A stretch of 64,000 nt of DNA from Volucribacter amazonae (GTDB taxonomy: Bacteria; Pseudomonadota; Gammaproteobacteria; Enterobacterales; Pasteurellaceae), in assembly GCF_029783845.1 (NCBI RefSeq), contig NZ_LWID01000001.1, positions 1,992,501 through 2,056,500 on the forward strand. The letters are read 5' to 3'. The translations under genes were made by a program, and so were the position numbers. The notes under the pieces were generated by a model that saw only the letters and a program-made list of their open reading frames with translations, did not search any database and was not told where the DNA came from. The stretch's first letter is position 1, and each line of letters opens with the position of its first letter. Of the stretch, positions 58,151-64,000 are shown piece after piece.

Positions 58151-59596
58151 ATGAATTTAGCCATTATTCTCCCTTTAGTTGTTTATTTAATTTTTATTTT
58201 CAGTGCTGCTATTTATGCTTATCGCAAACGCTCAAGAGGCGATTTTTTAACCGAGTATTATGTTGGTAACCGCTCAATGACAGGCTTTTTATTGGCAATG
58301 ACGACCGCTTCTACCTATGCGAGTGCTAGCTCTTTTATTGGCGGACCGGGGGCAGCTTATAAATTTGGTTTAGGTTGGGTTTTGCTAGCAATGATTCAAG
58401 TGCCAGTGGTTTGGCTTGCATTAGGTGCATTGGGCAAAAAATTTGCACTATTATCTCGTCAAACCAATGCTCTTACCCTTAATGATTTATTGTTGTATCG
58501 TTATAAAAATAAATATTTAGTTTTAGTCGCAGGGATCGCATTATTAATCGCTTTTTTTGCAGCAATGACGGTACAATTTATTGGTGGTGCAAGATTATTA
58601 GAAACCACTATTGGCATCAGTTATACTCAATCTTTACTGATTTTTGCCATTACCGTTGGACTTTATACCTTTATTGGGGGGTTTCGTGCGGTGGTATTGA
58701 CTGACGCCATTCAAGGCACAATTATGATTATCGGCACAATCATTCTATTAGCTGCAGTTATTTATGCGGCAGGTGGTGTAGAAAGTGCGGTAACAAAATT
58801 AAATGAAATTGATCCTATGCTTACTACGCCTTATGGACCAAATAATATGCTGGATTTCCAATTTATGACCTCTTTTTGGATTTTAGTTTGCTTTGGGGTA
58901 GTGGGATTACCGCATACCGCAGTGCGTTGTATGGCATTTAAAGACAGCAAAGCCTTACACCAAGGTATGCTGATTGGCACCGTTGTATTAAGCATTATTA
59001 TGTTAGGTATGACCTTATCAGGGGCATTAGGACGCACATTAATTCCTGATCTTGCTATTCCAGATCAAGTCATTCCTACTTTAATGTTACAAGTGTTGCC
59101 ACCTGTGGTAGCGGGTATATTTTTAGCCGCTCCCATGTCAGCAATTATGTCTACCATTGACGCACAATTAATTCAATCTTCCTCTATTTTTGTCAAGGAT
59201 ATGTATCTCTCGGCGAAACCTGAAATGGTAAAAAACCAGCAAAAAATTCGTTGGTTATCCTCGTTGACCACATTGGGATTAACCCTGTTACTAATTTTTG
59301 CTGCTCTTAATCCACCTGATATGATTATTTGGCTTAATTTATTTGCCTTTGGAGGACTTGAGGCAACATTTTTATGGGTGATTATCCTTGGCTTATACTG
59401 GGATAAAGCCAATGCGTATGGGGCATTAAGTTCAATGATTATTGGTTTAGCCTGTTATATTATTTTGACCACCACAGGGTTTAAAATTTTTAATTTTCAT
59501 CAAATTGTACCTTCCCTCGTTTTGGGCTTAATCGCTTTTTTAGTCGGGAATAAATGGGGTGAATATCAACAATCTTTAGCAACAAAGGAAAAATAA
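58151..59596 (+). CDS. panF: Sodium:pantothenate symporter PanF
   Basis: This 481-residue SSSF-family transporter has about 13 hydrophobic segments. It has RRGDFLTEYYVGNRSMTGFLLAMTTASTYASASSFIGGPGAAYKFGLGW-type blocks and ALGKKFALLSRQTNALTLNDLL, as in PanF (quoted in parts from the sequence). It imports the CoA precursor pantothenate with Na+. It is followed two bases later by prmA. Confidence 0.94.
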   Translation: MNLAIILPLVVYLIFIFSAAIYAYRKRSRGDFLTEYYVGNRSMTGFLLAMTTASTYASASSFIGGPGAAYKFGLGWVLLAMIQVPVVWLALGALGKKFALLSRQTNALTLNDLLLYRYKNKYLVLVAGIALLIAFFAAMTVQFIGGARLLETTIGISYTQSLLIFAITVGLYTFIGGFRAVVLTDAIQGTIMIIGTIILLAAVIYAAGGVESAVTKLNEIDPMLTTPYGPNNMLDFQFMTSFWILVCFGVVGLPHTAVRCMAFKDSKALHQGMLIGTVVLSIIMLGMTLSGALGRTLIPDLAIPDQVIPTLMLQVLPPVVAGIFLAAPMSAIMSTIDAQLIQSSSIFVKDMYLSAKPEMVKNQQKIRWLSSLTTLGLTLLLIFAALNPPDMIIWLNLFAFGGLEATFLWVIILGLYWDKANAYGALSSMIIGLACYIILTTTGFKIFNFHQIVPSLVLGLIAFLVGNKWGEYQQSLATKEK

Positions 59597-59598
59597 TT

Positions 59599-60480
59599 AT
59601 GGCTTGGATTCAAATCCGCCTAAACAGCACTAATCAACAAGCTGAAATTATCGGCGATTATCTTGAACAATTAGGCTCAGTATCAGTAACCTTTATGGAT
59701 AGCCAAGATACGCCTATTTTTGAACCTTTACCTGGCGAAACCCGTTTATGGGGCAATACCGATGTTATTGCCTTGTTTGATGCGGAAATCGATATGTCGC
59801 CTATTATTCGTGCATTACAAGCGAAACAATATATAACCGATGCAACGGCTTATAAAATAGAACAAATAGAAGATAAAGACTGGGAACGGGAATGGATGGA
59901 TAATTTCCACCCGATGCAATTTGGTAAACGCTTATGGATTTGCCCAAGTTGGCGTGAAGTACCAGATCCACAAGCCGTTAATGTAATGTTAGATCCCGGT
60001 TTAGCATTTGGTACGGGGACGCACCCAACAACAGCACTTTGTCTTGAATGGCTTGATAGTCTAGATTTACAGGGTAAAACTATTATTGATTTTGGTTGCG
60101 GCTCAGGCATTTTAGCTATTGCGGCGTTAAAGTTAGGCGCAAAGCAAGCAATCGGCATTGATATTGATCCGCAAGCTATTTTAGCTAGCCGTAATAATGC
60201 TATTGCTAATGGGGTAGAAAATAAATTGCAGTTGTATCTAAGCAATGATGTACCTGCAGACCTTTGTGCCGATGTTGTGATTGCGAATATTCTTGCAGGA
60301 CCATTGAAAGAACTTTATCCAATCATAAGAACCTTGGTCAAACCGCAAGGTAAATTAGGCTTATCTGGAATTTTAGCGACACAAGCTGAGTCAATATGCC
60401 AGTGCTATACTGATAGTTTTAGCCTTGATCCTGTTGTTTGTCGTGATGAATGGTGTCGAATTACAGGCAAATTCAAGTAA
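59599..60480 (+). CDS. prmA: Ribosomal protein L11 methyltransferase PrmA
   Basis: The 293-residue SAM-dependent enzyme methylates L11. The N-terminal substrate domain (~1-60) is followed by the DWEREWMDNFHPMQFG linker and the methyltransferase domain with DPGLAFGTGTHPTTALCLEWLD, VIDFGCGSGILAIAALKLGA-like motif I (IIDFGCGSGI here) and VIANILAGPL. It probably shares a transcript with yhdT-panF. Confidence 0.96.
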   Translation: MAWIQIRLNSTNQQAEIIGDYLEQLGSVSVTFMDSQDTPIFEPLPGETRLWGNTDVIALFDAEIDMSPIIRALQAKQYITDATAYKIEQIEDKDWEREWMDNFHPMQFGKRLWICPSWREVPDPQAVNVMLDPGLAFGTGTHPTTALCLEWLDSLDLQGKTIIDFGCGSGILAIAALKLGAKQAIGIDIDPQAILASRNNAIANGVENKLQLYLSNDVPADLCADVVIANILAGPLKELYPIIRTLVKPQGKLGLSGILATQAESICQCYTDSFSLDPVVCRDEWCRITGKFK

Positions 60481-60559
60481 AAAATCGACAAAAAATGCAA
60501 AAATATTATACAAAATCAATAAATCACTAAAATTTACTAATTTGTATAAAAATTACCCT

Positions 60560-60600
60560 TTGCAAATGCCAAAAAAGTGCGTATTATATCGCACCTTGCC
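60560..60600 (+). promoter_or_regulatory. Probable dusB-fis promoter
   Basis: TTGCAA (60560-60565) and TATTAT (60582-60587) are spaced by 16 bases, followed by ATCGCACC as a G+C-rich discriminator. It lies about 80 bp before dusB. Growth-rate and stringent control of fis through such a discriminator is known in E. coli; transfer to this organism is inference. Confidence 0.5.
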
Positions 60601-60667
60601 GATTGATAACTGGGTCGGCAAATAGACATAGAAGACAAACAAAGCATATTGAGGGATAAATTATTTA

Positions 60668-61630
60668 ATGCAGATTGGTCAATATAAATTAAAAAATCGC
60701 ATTATTTTAGCCCCAATGGCAGGGATAACGGATCAGCCTTTCCGTAAACTTTGTGCCTATTATGGTGCAGGATTAACGGTTTCGGAAATGATGTCCACTA
60801 ATCCTGATGTTTGGCATACGGAGAAATCAAAACTACGTTTGGCTCATGATCAAGCAGCAGGTATTAATGCTGTACAGATTGCAGGAAGTGATCCTGAAGA
60901 AATGGCGAAAGCGGCACAAATTAATGTGGAATATGGTGCACAAATTATTGACATTAATATGGGTTGCCCAGCAAAAAAAGTGAATCGTAAAATGGCAGGT
61001 TCTGCCCTTTTACAGTACCCCACTTTAGTAAAAGAGATTCTTCAAGCTGTGGTAAACGCAGTTAATGTTCCAGTTACCTTAAAAATAAGAACAGGCTGGG
61101 ACAAACAAAATCGGAATTATTTACAAATAGCCCAAATTGCAGAGCAGTCTGGAATTCAAGCCTTAACGATTCATGGACGTACAAAAGCCTGTAAATTTGG
61201 AGGTAATGCGGAATATGATTCCATTAAAGCGATAAAACAGCATATCAACATTCCAGTTATAGCCAACGGAGATATTGACTCCGCACAGAAAGCGAAGTTT
61301 GTGCTAGATTACACTAACGCTGATGCCGTAATGATCGGCAGAGGTGCTCTTGGAAATCCTTGGATTTTTCGTGAAATCTCGCAAGCACTAGAATCAAATT
61401 CGGTGATGATTGAAACTGACTTAGCTGAGAAACAACGTGTTGTGTTACAACATATCCAAGATCTTCATCATTTTTATGGTGCAGAAAAAGGATACCGTAT
61501 TGCACGCAAACATGTGGCTTGGTACTTATCAAACATTCAACCGAATTGCACGTTTAGACAAACTTTTAACGCTCTTACTTCTGCTCAAGCACAAATAACT
61601 GCGTTAAAAGAATTTTTTAGTTTAGTTTGA
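60668..61630 (+). CDS. dusB: tRNA-dihydrouridine synthase B
   Basis: The 320-residue flavoenzyme reduces U17 of tRNA. It has LAPMAGITDQPFRKLC, EMMSTNPDV, IDINMGCPAKKVNRKMAGSALL with the catalytic Cys, TLKIRTGW, ALTIHGRTK, VIANGDI and VMIGRGALGNPWIFREI. The dusB-fis operon is conserved across gammaproteobacteria. Confidence 0.96.
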   Translation: MQIGQYKLKNRIILAPMAGITDQPFRKLCAYYGAGLTVSEMMSTNPDVWHTEKSKLRLAHDQAAGINAVQIAGSDPEEMAKAAQINVEYGAQIIDINMGCPAKKVNRKMAGSALLQYPTLVKEILQAVVNAVNVPVTLKIRTGWDKQNRNYLQIAQIAEQSGIQALTIHGRTKACKFGGNAEYDSIKAIKQHINIPVIANGDIDSAQKAKFVLDYTNADAVMIGRGALGNPWIFREISQALESNSVMIETDLAEKQRVVLQHIQDLHHFYGAEKGYRIARKHVAWYLSNIQPNCTFRQTFNALTSAQAQITALKEFFSLV

Positions 61631-61692
61631 GTGGTCATATATAACAATCCTGTTATATGGATAACTCTAAAGTAATTTATGGATAAAAAACA

Positions 61693-61992
61693 ATGCTAGA
61701 ACAACAACGTAACCCTGCTGAAGCACTTACTGTATCAACCTTAAATGCACAATCGCAAGTAACCAATAAACCACTTCGTGATTCTGTGAAACAAGCGTTA
61801 AGAAACTATTTATCACAATTAAATGGTCAAGACGTGAATGATCTTTATGAGTTAGTCTTAGCAGAAGTTGAACACCCTATGTTGGATATGGTGATGCAAT
61901 ATACTCGTGGTAACCAAACACGAGCAGCGAATATGTTGGGGATTAATCGTGGGACTTTACGCAAAAAATTAAAAAAATATGGTATGGGCTAA
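61693..61992 (+). CDS. fis: Nucleoid-associated regulator Fis
   Basis: The 99-residue protein has the Fis beta-hairpin arms and helices A/B (PLRDSVKQALRNYLSQLNGQDVNDLYELVLAEVE, in part) and the C-terminal helix-turn-helix (GNQTRAANMLGINRGTLRKKLKKYGM). Length and C-terminus are as in H. influenzae. It bends DNA and activates stable RNA genes. Confidence 0.98.
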   Translation: MLEQQRNPAEALTVSTLNAQSQVTNKPLRDSVKQALRNYLSQLNGQDVNDLYELVLAEVEHPMLDMVMQYTRGNQTRAANMLGINRGTLRKKLKKYGMG

Positions 61993-62020
61993 TCCCGCTG
62001 ACCTAATATTTTTATTTTGC

Positions 62021-62048
62021 AGAAAAGACACCTGATGGTGTCTTTTCT
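62021..62048 (+). terminator. Terminator of dusB-fis
   Basis: AGAAAAGACACC-TGAT-GGTGTCTTTTCT is a perfect 12-bp stem; TCTTC follows and the second arm contributes TTTT. Confidence 0.88.
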
Positions 62049-62096
62049 TCTTCATCTATTTGTGAATTAATTTCTTTTTCTTTTAAAAATATTTTA

Positions 62097-62120
62097 TTTC
62101 TGCGATCTCCCTTCCATTTT
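62097..62120 (+). promoter_or_regulatory. Putative CRP-S (competence) site before the com operon
   Basis: TGCGA (62101-62105), six bases, then TTCCA (62112-62116) within a T-rich context. The C in TGCGA instead of TGTGA is the hallmark of Sxy-dependent CRP-S sites in Pasteurellaceae. The second half is poor (TTCCA against TCGCA). The site lies about 150 bp before comN, with a MITE-like repeat between. Confidence 0.45.
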
Positions 62121-62156
62121 TACTTTAAGAAAATATGATTGTTATTTCATCGTTGT

Positions 62157-62256
62157 TATAGTCGTTCCAATTTTAAATAAAACAAGGCGATGCGCCGAAT
62201 GCAGTACAAAGAGTACTCTATCAACACTTGTATTATTTTTATGTAGAACGACTATA
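62157..62256. repeat. Full-length 100-bp MITE-like repeat upstream of comN
   Basis: The left end TATAGTCGTTCCAATTTTAA and right end TTATGTAGAACGACTATA are inverted repeats. The interior holds AAACAAGGCGATGCGCCGAA and GCAGTACAAAGAGTACTC. It ends 14 bp before the comN ATG, and the AAGG ribosome-binding sequence starts right at its outer edge. Confidence 0.85.
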
Positions 62257-62269
62257 CAAGGTAATAAAT

Positions 62270-62791
62270 ATGTATAAAGGAATCACCTTACTGGAAATAT
62301 TGCTGACTTTATTTATTTTAAGTTTGTTACTAATGAATGTTCCGCCGTTATGGCGTAGCTTGAATGAATATCTTGTCTTAAATAGAGAACAACAGCGATT
62401 AAAAATATTTTTACAGCAAATTCAATATTATACAGCAAATAATAATGAAATTTGGTTGTTACTAGCAAATCGTCAATTAACACAGCAACGCTGGTGTTTA
62501 ACCGCACAGCCTAAAGATCAGTATTTATGTGATTGCTTATTCCCACAACATTGCCCTCAGGCGGTCAATGCATATTTTTATTATCCCTATTTTCCTCAGC
62601 AGAGTATGCTAATAAGTCAGCAATATTACCCTACTGAAATTACCCGAATTAATGGCGTGAGGCATACTTTTTCTACCGCATGTTTTGCTTTAAAAGTAGG
62701 AGAACGGCAAACTTTATTTAGTTTGTTTAATGTTGGCAGTATAAGGCTAAAAGCGAATGATCCTTTAAGTGCCTGTGCAACGGAGAAATAA
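62270..62791 (+). CDS. comN: Prepilin-like competence protein ComN
   Basis: This 173-residue pseudopilin has a very short leader MYKG followed by ITLLEILLTLFILSLLLM, the type IV prepilin signature with Glu at +5. The mature part has four Cys-containing turns near the middle (CLTAQPKDQYLCDCLFPQHC). In H. influenzae comNOPQ (HI0938-0941) encode minor-pilin-like proteins needed for DNA uptake. Assignment as comN rests on order and on the prepilin signature. ATG 62270 is chosen over 62228, which lies in repeat sequence. Confidence 0.82.
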   Translation: MYKGITLLEILLTLFILSLLLMNVPPLWRSLNEYLVLNREQQRLKIFLQQIQYYTANNNEIWLLLANRQLTQQRWCLTAQPKDQYLCDCLFPQHCPQAVNAYFYYPYFPQQSMLISQQYYPTEITRINGVRHTFSTACFALKVGERQTLFSLFNVGSIRLKANDPLSACATEK

Positions 62792-62793
62792 TA

Positions 62794-63528
62794 GTGCAAA
62801 TAAAGCGTTATTCGGGGATTACTTTGGTGGAACTAATGTTATCAATGAGTTTATCTACATTGTTAATAATGACCTTTATTGGCTTTTATCACCAAGTTCA
62901 ACAACAAAATAAACAAATATTGTTACGCTTACAGTTGCAACAACAGGTACATAACCTATTGAAATTAATCGCTAAAGATTTAAAACGAGCGGGATTTAGA
63001 GCAGTAAATGAAAAAGTGCTTGCGAGTAAGGAAGGGAGCAACTTTTTCTTATTTGAACAACCAACAGAAATTAATGCAGTGGCTATCCATTCTACGACAG
63101 GTAATGAACAGGATTGTATCCTTTTCTTTTATGATCTTAATGCTGACGGCTGTTTAGGCAAGCATCGTAGCGGACGCTGTGTTGTTGATCAACAAAATCG
63201 CAGTAAAGAAATACGCAATGAGTTATTTGGCTACCGCAAACAACATCAACAATTACAAAGCTGGCTAACTTATCGTACTGCGGTAAATGATCGTTGTTAT
63301 GGTTCAGACTGCAAAAGCTATTTACAAGCCCCTATTTGCCAGCAAAATGGCGGCTGGGTGGGCTTATTAGACGAGCAAACTTATCAAGTTCATAGTTTGA
63401 AATTTAATTGGTTAGGGGAAACAGGAATTGAAGTATATTTGAAAATGGGATTACGTCATTATCCTGAGCTTATTTATCAAGCACAAATTGTTGTGCCGTT
63501 ATTAAATCAATCAAGGTTAGAAAAGTGA
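62794..63528 (+). CDS. comO: Prepilin-like competence protein ComO (PulJ/PpdB type)
   Basis: This 244-residue pseudopilin has leader MQIKRYSG and ITLVELMLSMSLSTLLIMTFIGFY with Glu at +5. The following LQQQVHNLLKLIAKDLKRAGFRA is the region typical of PulJ/PpdB minor pseudopilins. It begins with GTG two bases after the comN stop, GGAG lying 8 bases upstream. Its stop overlaps the next GTG start (GTGA). Confidence 0.82.
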   Translation: MQIKRYSGITLVELMLSMSLSTLLIMTFIGFYHQVQQQNKQILLRLQLQQQVHNLLKLIAKDLKRAGFRAVNEKVLASKEGSNFFLFEQPTEINAVAIHSTTGNEQDCILFFYDLNADGCLGKHRSGRCVVDQQNRSKEIRNELFGYRKQHQQLQSWLTYRTAVNDRCYGSDCKSYLQAPICQQNGGWVGLLDEQTYQVHSLKFNWLGETGIEVYLKMGLRHYPELIYQAQIVVPLLNQSRLEK

Positions 63529-64000
63529 GTGGAAAAATAGCAATAGTGGGGGATAATTTTGTTGGAAAAGGTAATGTCCTATTGGGGTTATTAATGTTAT
63601 TTTCTGCCACGTTATTTATCTTATTATTATATGATGATCAATGGATTCGCTTTCATCGTCAGTTTATTTTTCAGCATCAAGATCAGTTAATACAACATCT
63701 TTATTTACAGCAAAACGTGCAAAATAGCAGTAAAACAGAATGTGAGCGTTTGGATTTGTGGTTGGAGACAGATAGCCATTTATTAATATTTGGCACAACA
63801 GCACTTCAGCCATCATTGCATCAATATCGTTGGTGTGTGCGAGAAAAGTTATTTAAACAAATACCAAGAAAAAATCGTTTTATTGGGCAATTTGATCATT
63901 ATGTTAATCAACAAAAATTTTCTCTTTTTGCACCGCACTTTGATCATTTTGACCCTAAAGGCACATTGTACTGGTTTTCACAACCACATTCCCATTGGCA
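63525..64000 (+). CDS. comP: ComP-like competence operon protein (3' end outside window)
   Basis: An open frame runs from GTG 63525 (overlapping the comO stop as GTGA) to the window end, at least 158 residues. After a polar start it has one membrane segment (VLLGLLMLFSATLFILLLY) and a periplasmic-looking domain with Cys pairs (SSKTECERLDLW, YRWCVREKLF). Position after comO and the topology fit ComP of the comNOPQ operon. The 3' end is missing, so length cannot be compared. Other start codons (GTG 63546) are possible. Confidence 0.7.
   Translation, partial: MSGKIAIVGDNFVGKGNVLLGLLMLFSATLFILLLYDDQWIRFHRQFIFQHQDQLIQHLYLQQNVQNSSKTECERLDLWLETDSHLLIFGTTALQPSLHQYRWCVREKLFKQIPRKNRFIGQFDHYVNQQKFSLFAPHFDHFDPKGTLYWFSQPHSHW

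Overview
The window looks like a chromosomal segment of a Haemophilus-like member of the Pasteurellaceae. It is A+T-rich. The 9-base Hin-type DNA uptake signal AAGTGCGGT (or its complement) occurs more than twenty times. Gene order matches Haemophilus/Pasteurella and enteric neighbourhoods: tol-pal, mla-ibaG-murA, cydABX-ybgE, accBC-yhdT-panF-prmA-dusB-fis, dapF-DUF484-xerC-yigB, rapA-rluA. I do not name a species.

Layout. 1-1.4 kb holds the 3' end of a 23S rRNA gene, a 5S rRNA gene and a terminator. 1.4-4.5 kb is an insertion-sequence scrapyard: a decayed IS630-family element sits in an IS1595-type transposase gene, followed by two convergent related genes of unknown function (coiled coil plus probable winged helix) and an IS1016-like remnant. 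At 4.7 kb lies sxy/tfoX, the competence regulator, behind a probable CRP site and a leader hairpin. 5.6-11.8 kb carries rluA, rapA, ogt, a FadL/OmpP1 porin and a yfcZ-like gene behind a perfect FNR box. 12-16 kb is one large IgA-protease/Hap-type autotransporter whose codon usage changes abruptly just after the protease domain. At 16.2-17.0 kb a TonB-dependent receptor gene has been reduced to its two ends by an IS630 insertion plus deletion. 17.3-31 kb is mostly housekeeping: a MetE-like protein, coaE-yacG, a tandem glycine riboswitch with an AGCS transporter, raiA, pheA, glpF/glpK, a DASS transporter, yggS and murA. 31-43 kb holds mlaFEDCB, cydABX-ybgE and ybgC-tolQRAB-pal. Three identical tRNA-Lys genes follow, then miaB and ubiF. 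At 46.6-48.8 kb a Slam outer-membrane translocon sits beside a TbpB-like surface lipoprotein. The rest is tdk, dapF to yigB, folB/plsY, menC, aroQ, accBC to fis, and the start of a comNOP-type prepilin operon cut by the window end.

Three themes link the genes. First, competence: Sxy acts with CRP at CRP-S sites, a candidate CRP-S site precedes the com operon at the right end, and uptake signals are scattered throughout. Second, the cell surface: Slam/lipoprotein, autotransporter, FadL porin, Mla, Tol-Pal and a dead TonB receptor. Third, a dispersed palindromic repeat family (about 50-106 bp, ends TATAGTCGTTCCA, TA flanks) occupies at least a dozen intergenic sites. Its interior resembles neisserial Correia/NEMIS-type elements. 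One full copy sits inside the mla operon, one forms part of the cyd terminator, and one lies between the CRP-S site and the first com gene.
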